Below are positions 24,238 to 34,375 of a stretch of DNA of 64,000 nucleotides, piece after piece. Position 1 is the stretch's first letter. Every line of letters starts with the position of its first letter. Made by a program: the position numbers and the translations under genes. The notes under the pieces were generated by a model. That model did no database searches, had not been told where the DNA came from, and was given only the letters and a program-made list of their open reading frames with translations. This stretch comes from Armatimonadota bacterium (GTDB taxonomy: Bacteria > Armatimonadota > Hebobacteria > CAIYQO01). The stretch lies in contig JAKPKV010000020.1 in assembly GCA_029553475.1 (NCBI GenBank), positions 1-64,000 of the forward strand. The letters are read 5' to 3'.

Positions 24238-24753
24238 ATGCGCGTATCTGCACCATCATTGTCGCCGAAACCGGTCTCCGCGTCCCGCACCGTCATCTCG
24301 GTGGTGGCGCTGCCGCGCGACAGCAACCACTACGGCTTCGTCTACGGCGGCACGGTGATGGGGCTGGTGGATCAGGCCGCGTACGCCGCCGCCATCCGCC
24401 ACGCCCGGCAAACGGTGGTGACCGTCTGCGTGGAACAGATCACCTTCCTCCGGCGCATTTACGTCGGCGATGTCATCACCGTGCGCGCCGCGGTGAACTA
24501 CGTCGGCCGCACTTCGATGGAAGTGGGGGTGCGCATCGAGACCGAGCGCATGCGCACCGGCGCGGTGGAGCACGTCGGGTCGGCCTATGTGACGATGGTG
24601 GCGCTGGATGCCGACGGCACGCCGATACCGGTGCCGCCGCTCGAGCTGGAGACGGATGATGACCGGCGCCGCCGCGGCGAGGCGGCGGCACGCCGGCGGA
24701 CGCGGGTGGCGCGAGTCCGCCGCGCGGAACGGCGCGGGCATGACGGGCGCTGA
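24238..24753 (+). CDS. Acyl-CoA thioesterase, hotdog fold
   Basis: A 171-residue hotdog protein of the YciA/BFIT-like acyl-CoA hydrolase family. It has LPRDSNHYGFVYGGTVMGLVDQAAYAAA, where the Asn-His and the Asp on the long helix are the typical catalytic region, then VEQITFLRRIYVGDVITV. It would hydrolyse acyl-CoA in the cytoplasm. The tail after about residue 140 is Arg-rich and low complexity (RRRRGEAAARRRTRVARVRR). ATG 24238 follows CGGGAGGTCAACGG. It overlaps the YkgJ-like gene by 14 nt, implying translational coupling. Confidence 0.85.
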   Translation: MRVSAPSLSPKPVSASRTVISVVALPRDSNHYGFVYGGTVMGLVDQAAYAAAIRHARQTVVTVCVEQITFLRRIYVGDVITVRAAVNYVGRTSMEVGVRIETERMRTGAVEHVGSAYVTMVALDADGTPIPVPPLELETDDDRRRRGEAAARRRTRVARVRRAERRGHDGR

Positions 24754-25177
24754 CGCCCGCTGCAACGGCTGCACCCGCTGCGCGATGCGCTGCACCGACG
24801 GCATCGTCATCTCGGCATTCGAGCTGCAGCGTATCCGCGCCTACCTGCGCGAACTGCCGCCGGCGCAGGTCCTGCGCGTGCTGGCGCAGGAGAAGCGGCA
24901 TCCCTGGGGTGAGGAGGCGTCCTATACCGCCTGCCTCTTCCTCGACGTGGAGACGGAGCGCTGCCTGGTGTATCCCGCGCGCCCGCTTATCTGCCGTCTT
25001 TTTGGCCGGGTGCGCCACCTCCCCTGTCCCGCCGGGCTGGTACCCGCCGACCTGGATGCGGACCGCATACTGGAAGCCTACGCCGCGCAGCCACGCGGTA
25101 CCTTCCAGCACTGGATGGCGCGGCATGGCGTCTTCAGCGTCACCGACCTGCTGGGCGGCGCCCGGTTGTCGCGATAG
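24740..25177 (+). CDS. YkgJ-family cysteine cluster protein
   Basis: A 145-residue protein with the N-terminal cluster CNGCTRCAMRC (C-x2-C-x2-C-x3-C) followed by TACLFLDVETERCLVYPARPLICRLFG, the second half of the metal-binding signature of the YkgJ (zinc/iron-chelating) family. Its biochemical role is unknown. The start ATG 24740 lies inside the 3' end of the thioesterase gene, so the two are probably co-translated. A run of nine or ten G bases follows at about 25201-25210. Confidence 0.8.
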   Translation: MTGADARCNGCTRCAMRCTDGIVISAFELQRIRAYLRELPPAQVLRVLAQEKRHPWGEEASYTACLFLDVETERCLVYPARPLICRLFGRVRHLPCPAGLVPADLDADRILEAYAAQPRGTFQHWMARHGVFSVTDLLGGARLSR

Positions 25178-25200
25178 TGCCCGCCTGCTATGGAACGCCG

Positions 25201-25380
25201 GGGGGGGGGAGCCGGGGCAGGCGGCGGGCGCGCGCGACAGACGGAGACGGTTACGCTGATACGCACACGATGACGTGACAACCCGGTACAGCTAACCAAA
25301 CAGGGACAGGAAATAGGGGACAGCCCCCGGTGTCCCCTATTTCCCCTATTTCGATTTCGCGCCTGTGTCGTGTTGGCGGC
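25201..25380. repeat. Poly-G run and GGGGACA/TGTCCCC inverted repeat
   Basis: This gap (25178-25504) holds a G9-10 run, a degenerate family-D arm (near 25270-25295) and AAATAGGGGACAGCC...GTGTCCCCTATTT, an inverted repeat around 25312-25343. A related GGGGACA inverted repeat occurs near 36549-36572 and 55136-55202. No gene is seen. Confidence 0.55.
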
Positions 25381-25504
25381 AGGGATTGCGCGCCGTGACG
25401 GGGAATCAGCACGCTGAAGCGGAACGAGAGGCGCCGCGCGCCGGGTATCACGGGAGTGCGAGGGACCGGGCTGGTCCCCCACGTCGTGGCCGGGAGGGCG
25501 CGCG

Positions 25505-27595
25505 GTGGATCCGATACTGATGCGGCGAATCGGGTATGGCACGGTGATGATGTTGCTCCTGCTGCTGATGCTCGCGTGGACGATGAGCATCGCCGCCCCG
25601 CCGCGCCCCATCCCCGCCGGCGCGGCGGCGCTGACGGGCAGGACGCTGGCCGCGCAGCTCGTCCGCTATCATCAGCGGGTCATTGTCGAGGCCTTCCGCG
25701 CCGGTGGCCCGCGCAATCCCGCCTGGGATGAGGACGCGGAGCGCTACCTGGACGACTACGTGCGCGCCATCAACCGTCTCCCCGGCGCCCCCACCTTCGC
25801 CGCATTGGTGCCGCGCGGGGCGATCCTGGCGGAGATGGGGTGTGACGACCCGCAGGTGCTGTACGTATACGGCACCGCGCTGCACCAGGTGGAGCGCTAT
25901 GACGACGCGGAAGCGGTGCTCCGCCGGGCGGTGACGGCGTTCGCCGCGGGCGCCGCCCCGCGCAGCCGCGCCCGCCTCGCCCCCCGCCGCCTGCTGGAAG
26001 TCTGCGACGTCACTGGCGGCGGGGGGCCGGAGGAGCGCGCGCGCTGGCAGGAGCTGGCCATCCGGTGGACGGCGGAGGCGCTGGCCGATGGCAGTTACCG
26101 ACCGGATGAAAGCCGGCTGGCGCTGGCCGAGCTGGAGAAGAGCTGGACGCCGTTCTACAGCGAGCGGTTCGCCCAGCTCACCGCCGCGCTGTCCGCGCTG
26201 CCCCAGGCGGATCCGTATGTGGTGCACATGCTCACGGGCCGTGATGCCGCGGCGCGGGCCTGGGCGGCGCGGGGCGAGGCCCGGGAGCCTGCTCCCGAGG
26301 CGCAGCAGGTTTTCGCCGCGCGGATGGCCGTCGCGCGAACCTGCTTTACCGCGGCGTGGCAACTCCACCCCGCGTATCCGGAAGCCGCCGCGGCGATGAT
26401 CCCGCTGGCGATGGCCGGCGTCGCCGGCCATCTGGAGACGCCGCGCCGCTGGTTCGACCGTGCGGTGAGCGCGCAGTTCGATTACCTGCCCGCCTACGCC
26501 GCCTACCGCAAGGCGCTGCAGCCGCGGTGGGGCGGCAGCGCCGAGGCGCTCTACGCGTTCGGGCTGGAGTGCGTGCGGACCCGGCGTTTTGATACCGACG
26601 TGCCGCTGGAGTTCATCCAGGCGCTGCGTGATATCGAGACCGTCACCGGCACGCGCGCCTATTGGCGCAAGGTGGATGCCTACCTGGCGGTGAAGGCGCT
26701 CTGCACGGGGTACGCGCAGCACCGTCCCGGTGATGCCGCCTGGTATCGCACGCTCTGCGCCGCCGCCGCCTGGTACGGCGGCAATTATCCCGAAGCGCGC
26801 CGGCTGCTCGACGCGCTGGGCAATACAGCGCAGGCGGCCGTCTTCACCCGCTACTTCGGCGCGCGCTACGAGCAGGTACGCGTGGAAATCTCCGCGTTCA
26901 CCAGCCCCGCCGCGAAGAAAATCGCGCTGGCGCGGGAGTTGGAAGCGCGCAGCCAGGCGGAGGCACTGCGCGCGTATGAAGCGGCGTATGCCGGGCTGAC
27001 CGACAGCCTGGCCAAACGCTATGTCGAGCAGCGCATCAGGGCCTTGCGCGCCCAGGCGAAATTCGCCGCCGGCGAGTGGATAGACATCACGCCGGACGCG
27101 ACCTTCACCGGCTGGCGGCGGGTGGCGGGCACCTGGTCGGTGAGCGCGGACGGCACGCTGAAGGGGGCCTCGAGCCGCGACGGCCTGCTCCTCATCTGCG
27201 ACCGTGCATTCGGCGAACAGGTGGAGATCCGCGGCGAGATCGTCTTCCTGCGCAGCCCGTATACGCAGTTCAACGCCGCCGTGGTGGTGGGGGCGCGGCG
27301 CGACGGCGGGGAGTTTCGCTCGGTGACGCTGTTTGCCCGCGAGCGGCGCGCGCTGCTGCGCCGCGGCTTCGCCGACACCGGCGCCGTGGAGCTCGTCGCG
27401 CCGGTGACGGATGTCAATACCCTGCTCATGCAGGCCCGGCGCGGGCTGCTGACGATCAGCATCAACGGCATGGTGGTGGCACAGGACGTGCCCTGTATCG
27501 GGGATGCTGGCCCGTATATCGGCGTGGGCGGCCACTATTGGTATGCCGGCGCCGAGGTGGCCTTCCGCCGCTTGCAGGCGCGGCGCGTGCCATAA
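25505..27595 (+). CDS. Large anchored protein with helical repeats and a C-terminal lectin-like domain
   Basis: A 696-residue protein. It starts with a signal anchor (MMLLLLLMLAWTMSIAA). A long alpha-helical TPR-like region (about 40-510) includes VLYVYGTALHQVERYDDAEAVLRRAV and CFTAAWQLHPAYPEAAAAMIPLA. The last 170 residues form a beta sandwich like the concanavalin/DUF1080 glucanase-like domain (WIDITPDATFTGWRRVAGTW, LLICDRAFGEQVEIRGEI, GGHYWYAGAEVAFRRL). It may bind a glycan at the cell surface. GTG 25505 follows GGGAGGGCGCGCG; ATG 25520 is an alternative. Its TAA stop abuts the family-A element A3. Confidence 0.65.
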   Translation: MDPILMRRIGYGTVMMLLLLLMLAWTMSIAAPPRPIPAGAAALTGRTLAAQLVRYHQRVIVEAFRAGGPRNPAWDEDAERYLDDYVRAINRLPGAPTFAALVPRGAILAEMGCDDPQVLYVYGTALHQVERYDDAEAVLRRAVTAFAAGAAPRSRARLAPRRLLEVCDVTGGGGPEERARWQELAIRWTAEALADGSYRPDESRLALAELEKSWTPFYSERFAQLTAALSALPQADPYVVHMLTGRDAAARAWAARGEAREPAPEAQQVFAARMAVARTCFTAAWQLHPAYPEAAAAMIPLAMAGVAGHLETPRRWFDRAVSAQFDYLPAYAAYRKALQPRWGGSAEALYAFGLECVRTRRFDTDVPLEFIQALRDIETVTGTRAYWRKVDAYLAVKALCTGYAQHRPGDAAWYRTLCAAAAWYGGNYPEARRLLDALGNTAQAAVFTRYFGARYEQVRVEISAFTSPAAKKIALARELEARSQAEALRAYEAAYAGLTDSLAKRYVEQRIRALRAQAKFAAGEWIDITPDATFTGWRRVAGTWSVSADGTLKGASSRDGLLLICDRAFGEQVEIRGEIVFLRSPYTQFNAAVVVGARRDGGEFRSVTLFARERRALLRRGFADTGAVELVAPVTDVNTLLMQARRGLLTISINGMVVAQDVPCIGDAGPYIGVGGHYWYAGAEVAFRRLQARRVP

Positions 27596-27800
27596 GAAAC
27601 AGTACGAAACGTCTCGGCGCGCGCCTGCCGGGGGCTTCCCGCCTGGCGCGGCGTCCCGCTGGGTGCATTCTTGTGCGACGCCATCGGGACTGGCCATCCT
27701 GACGGCGCTGGCCGCCCTCACTCGATCTCTCGCTCGATAGCGCCGCGGGCGTCCGCCGTGATCCAGGCCGGCATCCCCGGTTCTTGCCGATCTCCCACGG
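27596..27800 (-). mobile_element. Degenerate palindromic element A3 (reverse orientation)
   Basis: The left end GAAACAGTACGAAACGTCTCGG follows the TAA stop of the preceding gene (target TNA, as in A1 and A2). The stretch CGATAGCGCC to GATCCAGGCCGGCATCCCC matches A2 on the other strand. About 60 bp of unrelated sequence interrupts the middle (about 27650-27710), and the right arm is lost. It is an old, decayed copy. Confidence 0.6.
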
Positions 27801-27815
27801 CGGTCGCGCTAGAGC

Positions 27816-28020
27816 TTCCGGGAATACAATGTTCTCGGAAGTCAGTATACACAGCAGGGACCTTTTTTGTCAAGTATTGTGAGCCGTTGCCCCCCAATGC
27901 CCCCAGGACCGCCCCAGAACAACAGCCCTCTGGGGCATAGAGTGCCCCATTCAGGCCCGGAGAAGCGCCCGGCAGCACGATTATCGCCCGCTGGTTTCCG
28001 GAAACATTGTATTTTCGGAA
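27816..28020. mobile_element. 205-bp element with 25-bp palindromic ends
   Basis: The left end 27816-27840 (TTCCGGGAATACAATG...) and right end 27996-28020 are complements at 21 of 25 positions, core AATACAATGTT. Each end itself opens TTCCG and closes CGGAA. The interior contains CTGGGGC/GCCCCAG-type hairpins and a minus-strand promoter. It lies between A3 and the pseudopilin genes. Confidence 0.6.
27844..27873 (-). promoter_or_regulatory. Outward-facing promoter on the minus strand
   Basis: On the minus strand TTGACA (27873-27868) and TATACT (27849-27844) are separated by 18 nt with a TG next to the -10. It points away from the pseudopilins, toward the 3' end of the 25505-27595 gene, where no minus-strand gene exists. 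Confidence 0.5.
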
Positions 28021-28066
28021 TCTGTCGCGTTGGCCATCCGACTCCATTGTGAAAGGAGCGTGGGAG

Positions 28067-29299
28067 ATGTCTCACATACGGAGCAGGGGCACCCGTCGCG
28101 CGGGCTTCACCCTCATCGAACTCTTGGTCGTGATCGCCATTATTGCTATTCTGGCCGCCATCCTCTTCCCGGTGTTCGCCAAAGCGCGGGAAAAAGCCCG
28201 GCAGAATTCCTGCATCAACAACCAGCGGCAGATCGCCATCGCCATGACGATGTACGTGCAGGACAACGCGGAAACGTTCATGCCGGACACCGGCACTACC
28301 GCCTGGTCCTCGCTGCTGAAGGACTACAACGAGCCGAGCATCTACGACTGCCCGTCGAAAGACGGCGCGGGCACCGGCGCCCGACCGGAGTACTGCATGA
28401 ACAGTTTCCTCTTCGGACAGGCCCTCGGTGATGTGGAAGATCCGGCGTCCGCCCTGCTGCTGACCGACCTGAACATGTCGAATCCGGCCCGCAACTTTTC
28501 CCTGCGCGGCGGCGGTGATATTGACCCGCGCCACAACGGCGGGGCCGTCGTCGCCTGTCTGGATGGTCATGTCGTCTACGACCCGCTCACCGGCTCCACG
28601 ACGAAGATCGGCGCGCTGGCCAGGCGCGGGATGACCTTCGTCTGCGTGCCCGGGAAGAAGATCTCGGACGACGCGGCGCTGGCCGGCCCCTATAATACCT
28701 ATTATGGGTATTACGACGAGCGACCGCAATATACCGGTCATATGCAGGCCGTGCATGGCGGCACCGGCAATGTGATCTGTTGCCGGAACGGCGCGATGAT
28801 CCCGATGCCGGTGGGCAGCTACAAGGATGCCACGCATGCGTTCCCCACCGCCGTCCAGGTGGAATTTGAGATGATGGGCGCCGGCACGCTCTCCAATGAC
28901 TGGTTCACCCTCTTTGCGCCGGAGACGGCGACCTGTCACAGCACCACCGGCTACTCCGATGCCATTCCCGCCACCGATTCGATCGTCGTCGGCCATACCG
29001 TGGGCAGCGAGGCGCACTTCGGCGGGCTGGGGGTCAATGTCTTCATCGGGAGTACCGTCGCCGCCGGCACCACCGGGCCCAGCCTGGCCGGTGGCACCTG
29101 GTATCGCTATGTCGTCAGCGTGGTCGGCGCCAAAGATGTCTTCGTTGACGTCTACAACGGCACCTCGAAAGTGGCGTCCGCCGCCGGCAGCGCCGCGTTG
29201 AGCAGCTCCATTCAGGACAACGGCTTCATGGCGGTGTACTGCGGTGACAACCATAATACCTATGCCCAGGCGCGCAATATCACAGTCCGCGTCTGGTAA
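28067..29299 (+). CDS. Pseudopilin-like secreted protein 1 (DUF1559 type, H-x9-DG)
   Basis: A 410-residue exported protein. The type IV prepilin motif [20 protein letters not shown] has the cleavage Gly before Phe and Glu at mature position 5. [23 protein letters not shown] and the H-x9-DG signature [13 protein letters not shown] follow, typical of DUF1559 proteins, an expanded family in Armatimonadota and Planctomycetota. After about residue 200 comes a beta-rich domain ([35 protein letters not shown]) of LamG-like character. Processing needs a prepilin peptidase, not in this window. ATG 28067 follows AAAGGAGCG. First of three tandem paralogues. Confidence 0.88.
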   Translation: MSHIRSRGTRRAGFTLIELLVVIAIIAILAAILFPVFAKAREKARQNSCINNQRQIAIAMTMYVQDNAETFMPDTGTTAWSSLLKDYNEPSIYDCPSKDGAGTGARPEYCMNSFLFGQALGDVEDPASALLLTDLNMSNPARNFSLRGGGDIDPRHNGGAVVACLDGHVVYDPLTGSTTKIGALARRGMTFVCVPGKKISDDAALAGPYNTYYGYYDERPQYTGHMQAVHGGTGNVICCRNGAMIPMPVGSYKDATHAFPTAVQVEFEMMGAGTLSNDWFTLFAPETATCHSTTGYSDAIPATDSIVVGHTVGSEAHFGGLGVNVFIGSTVAAGTTGPSLAGGTWYRYVVSVVGAKDVFVDVYNGTSKVASAAGSAALSSSIQDNGFMAVYCGDNHNTYAQARNITVRVW

Positions 29300-29329
29300 G
29301 GGAGAACGATCATCGGGAGGAGAGATCAT

Positions 29330-30574
29330 ATGCCTGCTCGTGCATCTGACCGGGGCTTTACCCTCATTGAACTCCTGGTCGTCATCGCGATCATCGCGAT
29401 GCTCGCGGCCATCCTGTTTCCGGTGTTCGCCAAAGCGCGGGAAAAGGCGAATCAAAATACCTGCCTGAGCAATCAGCGGCAGATCAACATCGCCATCCTG
29501 ATGTGGGCGCAGGATCATGGCGAAACGCTGCCCACCGCCGCCGTCGCCGGGCGCGCGCTGGCCGGCAATCTGACCCCGGTGCGCATCGCGCAAGCGCCGG
29601 GCGGCGGCAACCTCTGGTCGGAACTGAATCTGGAAAAAGGGCTGCTCACCTGCCCGACGGCGGCGAAGCAACTCGCCGGACGCGGTTACGGGTATGCGAA
29701 ATACTTGTCCGGGGTCACCGTGGGCGCGCTCCCCGATCCCATGACCCAGGTGGTGACGGCGGATGGCGGTGACGAGAACATGCTGCTCAACACCGGCGCC
29801 GATGTCGAGAAGCGCCACGGCAGATACGCGGTGGTGAGCTACGCCGATGGGCACGTGGGGCAGATCTCCGCGTTGGGCATGGATGCCACCCTCTTTCAAT
29901 CAGATATTTCGTCGCAGCTCTTCGACGGCCAGGAAGCATGGACCGCCGACGCGCGAACGGGCGGCGTCGTCATTGACGCGGGCGCGAAATCCATCCAGAT
30001 CAATACCGTCACCAGCGCCACGCCCTACGGGCGCGGCCTGCTGCTCGACTTCGACCCCATAGCGGATGGTCTGCAACCCCTCACCGCCGGCCAACTGGTC
30101 TTCAGGGCGACCGTGCCGGGCGGTCAGAACTCCATGCATGGCAATCAGCCCTCCATCATGGTCGTCTTCCCCTCGGTCACCGACCTGTCCGCGTATGAGA
30201 TCGCGTTCCCCCCCTATTCGGGCGGTTTCACGAACTGCGGCTCCCTCAATGGCGCCATCCCGAATAAATGGCAGGGATTCATTGATTATGGCACCTGGTC
30301 ACCCACCTTCGAGGGCGGCAGCACCTCGCCGGCTTCGCAAAACAGCGATGGCAGCAAGATGATGCCCATCGCCACCACGTTCACCCTGACGCTGTCGCTC
30401 GCGATCGGCACGGGAAAATCGTCCCTGATCTGCGACTTCGGCGCGGGACAGCGCTTTTCGTGGACCGGCAACGCCGTCACCGGCCCGGTCACCGGCATCT
30501 GGTGCGGGATGGGGAAGATCCACAGCAGCAAGATGAAGTTCACCAATATCACACTCGGCCGCTATGTCTTTTAG
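29330..30574 (+). CDS. Pseudopilin-like secreted protein 2
   Basis: A 414-residue paralogue beginning 30 nt after the first gene. It has [43 protein letters not shown] and HGRYAVVSYADGH (H-x9-DG). The C-terminal half (about 195-414) is a beta-rich domain (GRGLLLDFDPIADGLQPL, FRATVPGG, GIWCGMGKIHSSKMKFTNITL) resembling that of the third protein. ATG 29330 follows GGGAGGAGAG. The TAG stop touches the left end of element B3. The spacing implies one transcript with gene 1. Confidence 0.88.
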   Translation: MPARASDRGFTLIELLVVIAIIAMLAAILFPVFAKAREKANQNTCLSNQRQINIAILMWAQDHGETLPTAAVAGRALAGNLTPVRIAQAPGGGNLWSELNLEKGLLTCPTAAKQLAGRGYGYAKYLSGVTVGALPDPMTQVVTADGGDENMLLNTGADVEKRHGRYAVVSYADGHVGQISALGMDATLFQSDISSQLFDGQEAWTADARTGGVVIDAGAKSIQINTVTSATPYGRGLLLDFDPIADGLQPLTAGQLVFRATVPGGQNSMHGNQPSIMVVFPSVTDLSAYEIAFPPYSGGFTNCGSLNGAIPNKWQGFIDYGTWSPTFEGGSTSPASQNSDGSKMMPIATTFTLTLSLAIGTGKSSLICDFGAGQRFSWTGNAVTGPVTGIWCGMGKIHSSKMKFTNITLGRYVF

Positions 30575-30735
30575 GGCGTGCTCACACTATCGGCGATGCC
30601 CAGCTTTTGTGGGGATTTTTCGCCAGACAAGGCGGAAAAATGCCGCTGTGGCCGGGACCACAGCAAATTTTGACAACGCTGTATGGCGGAAAATACGCCA
30701 AAAGCTGGGCGTTGAGCGGTAGTGTGAACACGCCC
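30574..30735. mobile_element. Palindromic element B3 between pseudopilins 2 and 3
   Basis: A 162-bp element whose 35-36-bp ends (GGGCGTGCTCACACTA... and ...TAGTGTGAACACGCCC) are complementary with several mismatches. The interior has further hairpins (CGCCAGACAAGGCG, CTGTGGCCGGGACCACAG). No target duplication is clear. The preceding gene's TAG overlaps its first base. Size and layout match B1 and B2, but the sequence is diverged. Any read-through transcript to pseudopilin 3 must cross this structure. Confidence 0.65.
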
Positions 30736-30788
30736 GAAACGGGCAGTCGGCTTCTCGGCATCCGCGCTCACTGATGAAGGGAGAGATT

Positions 30789-31967
<1,179 letters not shown>

Positions 31968-31994
31968 AACGCCGCGCTCACCGCATCACCGCGA

Positions 31995-32023
31995 CGCCCC
32001 CGCCGCCCGGCGGGGGCGGTTTT
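31995..32023 (+). terminator. Rho-independent terminator of the pseudopilin cluster
   Basis: CGCCCCCGCC and GGCGGGGGCG form a 10-bp GC stem with a 4-nt loop, followed by GTTTTG. It lies 28 nt after the stop codon of pseudopilin 3. The remaining gap to 32313 has no supportable gene. Confidence 0.75.
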
Positions 32024-32313
32024 GTCAGGGATGTCCGTACAAATGGGGGGTTCTCCCATCCGGCGCTGGTCGGCCTGTGTTTTATCAGCGTTTACGCGCG
32101 CGGGCCGGGCAGGAAAGGCCGGACGGGAAGGGAAATCTGCGATATGATGCGTCAGCGCCATGTGATGGGCGCGGACGACCGCGGACGGGACGGCGCGCTG
32201 CCCCGCGCCAGCGAGCAGCGCCGGGCGGCGCGGGGACAGGTGGCCGGGATGCCGACAGCCGGGCCGGGACAGCGGGGCGCGCCGGGAAACGCATCGGGTA
32301 GAAGGAGTGACCA

Positions 32314-32730
32314 TTGGTTCATCAACAGGAGCTGCACCTGAACACCGCGCGCCACGGCGAGCTGCACGATCTGACCCACCGCATCAGCGAGATCGTGCGC
32401 GCGGCCGGCGTGACGGTGGGCCTCGTGAACGTCTTCGCGGTGGGCAGCACCGCCGCCATCGGCTGCATCGAGTTCGAGCCCGGCCTGGCGATGGACCTGC
32501 CCGCCGCCCTCGACCGCCTGCTGCCGCCCGGGCGCGACTACGCCCACGAAGAGGCCTGGCATGACGGCAACGGCCACGCCCACCTGCAGGCCACCCTGCA
32601 GGGGCAGTCGCTGACGCTGCCCGTCGCCGGCGGCAAGCCCATCCTCGGCACCTGGCAGCAAGTCTTCTTCCTGGAGTGCGACATCAAGCCGCGTCATCGG
32701 ACGGTGGTGGTGACGGTCTACGGGGAATAG
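32314..32730 (+). CDS. YjbQ-family (UPF0047) protein, TTG start
   Basis: A 138-residue protein of the YjbQ family, named a secondary thiamine-phosphate synthase from weak activity; the physiological role is uncertain. It has the characteristic VNVFAVGSTAAIGCIEFEPGL, then RDYAHEEAWHDGNGHAHLQATLQG with clustered histidines, and GTWQQVFFLECD. The start appears to be TTG 32314, 9 nt after GAAGGAG; no ATG fits the conserved N-terminus (LNTARHGELHDLTHRI). It is convergent with queE, only 3 nt apart. Confidence 0.9.
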   Translation: MVHQQELHLNTARHGELHDLTHRISEIVRAAGVTVGLVNVFAVGSTAAIGCIEFEPGLAMDLPAALDRLLPPGRDYAHEEAWHDGNGHAHLQATLQGQSLTLPVAGGKPILGTWQQVFFLECDIKPRHRTVVVTVYGE

Positions 32731-32733
32731 CGG

Positions 32734-33525
32734 TTACCGCTGTCCCAGCATCACGTGCGTCTGCGGGATCACCCGCACGTCGCAGAGCGCGGCGGCGGCG
32801 AGGCGCTGGGCCTCCAGCGTTTCCCCCGGCGGCGGGGCGGGCGGACCGCCGGGGCGCGGGGTGACGGGCTGCAGCACGGTGGGGAGGTCGCGGCGGCGGT
32901 CGGCGATGAGCGCGGCGGCGCGGGCGATCTCTCCCAGGCAGCCGGCGGCGAAGACCAGCTTCACCTGCAGCGCGCCGGGGGGGCGCAGGTCCATGCGCTC
33001 CAGCGCGGCGTCCAGGAAGGCGGCGTGGTCATCCCACAGCGCCGGCCCGCCGGTCGCGCCGGGCAGCTTGATATCCATCGCCAGGTGGGTCGGCGGCTCA
33101 TCCAGCCGCCGCAGCGCGTCCGCCAGGGCGCCGTTCGTCTCCAGATAGGTGGCGATGCCCTCGCGGTGCAGCGCGGGCAGCAGCGCGTTCAGCGCGTCGC
33201 CGTGCAGCAGCGGCTCGCCGCCGGTGACGGCGACCGAGTGGTGTGGATACCCGCCGGACAACGCGCGGATGAGGTCGAGCACATCCGCCACGTCGAGGGG
33301 GTTGGACAGCGCGGTGAACTCGCGGGCGCCGGGCGCGTTTTCTACCAGACAGACGGCGGGGAAGGCGCGGCGGCTGGCCGGGGTATCGCAGTAGGCGCAG
33401 GCCAGTTGGCAGCCGTGAAAGCGCACGAAGAGCTGGCGCACGCCCACCAGCACGCCCTCGCCCTGGATGCCGGAGAAGATCTCGTGCAGCGTGGCCACCA
33501 GCCGGCCGGCGCCGGCGCCGCCCAT
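32734..33525 (-). CDS. queE: 7-carboxy-7-deazaguanine synthase
   Basis: QueE is a radical SAM enzyme that makes 7-carboxy-7-deazaguanine from carboxytetrahydropterin for queuosine or preQ0-derived bases. The 263-residue protein has the family N-terminus IFSGIQGEG and the cluster motif CQLACAYC (C-x3-C-x2-C), then VAVTGGEPLLH for SAM binding. The last third is rich in Pro/Gly. No other que genes are in the window. Its ATG overlaps the TGA of the upstream lipoprotein gene (TGATG), so the HTH-TPR, lipoprotein and queE genes form one minus-strand unit. Confidence 0.92.
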   Translation of the reverse strand: MGGAGAGRLVATLHEIFSGIQGEGVLVGVRQLFVRFHGCQLACAYCDTPASRRAFPAVCLVENAPGAREFTALSNPLDVADVLDLIRALSGGYPHHSVAVTGGEPLLHGDALNALLPALHREGIATYLETNGALADALRRLDEPPTHLAMDIKLPGATGGPALWDDHAAFLDAALERMDLRPPGALQVKLVFAAGCLGEIARAAALIADRRRDLPTVLQPVTPRPGGPPAPPPGETLEAQRLAAAALCDVRVIPQTHVMLGQR

Positions 33526-34208
33526 CACGGGGTCACCCCCGCCGGCAGCACGGTGATGGGCGCCATCGCCACCAGTCCCGCGTATTGCGCGATGACGCGG
33601 CCCGTGCCCGGCGCCGCGGCGCGGAACAGGCCGCCCGGCGTCACGCTGCCGGCGGGCAGCCGCGGCGCGAGGGAGCCCATCCCGCCCTTCAGCACCCAGC
33701 TGGCCGGCACGGGAACGAGTTGTCCGGCAGGGGTGATCCCCTGCGCGGTGAAGACAATTTCGTCGCCGGGATGCGCGTGCCCCACCGCCGCCGGCGTGAT
33801 GAGCAGGCTGGCCACGGCGTCCGCCATCTCCGGCGCCAGCATCAGCGCCACCCCCACGCGGTCACCGTGGCGCTCCACCTCCGCCTGCACTTCGGCATAG
33901 AGGGCGGCCGGCTGCCCGGCGCGGATGCGCACCGGCCCTTGCGGCACGGTGCGGAAGATGAAGTAGCCGTCGGCGTCGGTCGTCGCGCGCAGCACCGGGC
34001 CGCTTTCGGGCGCCAGCTCCACGGTGATGCCGCTCACCGCCTGCAGCTCCGCCGCCCGGCGCGTGAAGCCCTCCAGCGGCACGGCGCGATAGACCCAGCC
34101 GTCAATGGTGCCGATGGGCACGCTGCCGCCGGTGAGGCCGTTGCCGCCGGCGCAGCCCGTCAGCCACCCCGCGATGAGCGCCAGCATGAGCAGCAGCGCG
34201 AGTCTCAG
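33525..34208 (-). CDS. Lipoprotein with carboxypeptidase-regulatory-like domain; start altered by element A2
   Basis: The mature protein begins at the lipobox Cys in AGWLTGCAGG. It has a carboxypeptidase-regulatory-like beta sandwich (YRAVPLEGFTRRAAELQ, VTDADGYFIFRTVPQGPVRIRAG-like pattern) and a C-terminal Ig-like segment ending ITVLPAGVTP. The natural start seems to have been ATG AGA CTC GCG CTG CTG, overlapping the TGA of the preceding gene; element A2 has separated ATGA from this sequence, leaving CTG at 34208. Options now are CTG 34208, internal ATG 34187, or read-through from ATG 34376 across the element, which keeps the frame. Expression may be reduced. Confidence 0.6.
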   Translation of the reverse strand: MRLALLLMLALIAGWLTGCAGGNGLTGGSVPIGTIDGWVYRAVPLEGFTRRAAELQAVSGITVELAPESGPVLRATTDADGYFIFRTVPQGPVRIRAGQPAALYAEVQAEVERHGDRVGVALMLAPEMADAVASLLITPAAVGHAHPGDEIVFTAQGITPAGQLVPVPASWVLKGGMGSLAPRLPAGSVTPGGLFRAAAPGTGRVIAQYAGLVAMAPITVLPAGVTP

Positions 34209-34375
34209 AAACTGTCCGAGCCGTCTCGGTGTGGGGCTGCTGAGGGGATGCCGGCCTGGATCACGGCGGACGTTCGAGGCGCTATCGAGAGAGAGATAGG
34301 GTGAGGACGGCCAACGCGGAGCCAGGCCGGAAGCCACCAGTAGGCACGCGCCGAGACTGCTCGGACAGTTTCTCA
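34205..34375. mobile_element. Palindromic element A2 with TCA target duplication
   Basis: The 165-bp body 34208-34372 begins GAAACTGTCCGAG and ends CTCGGACAGTTTC, flanked by TCA on both sides (34205-34207, 34373-34375; TGA on the minus strand). It is about 90% like A1. The right-hand TCA is the stop codon TGA of the HTH-TPR gene. It carries no stop in the lipoprotein frame. Confidence 0.88.

Noticed and set aside
32077-32301. Possible small gene before yjbQ
   Set aside because: The translation is a Gly/Arg/Ala low-complexity run and has no credible ribosome site.
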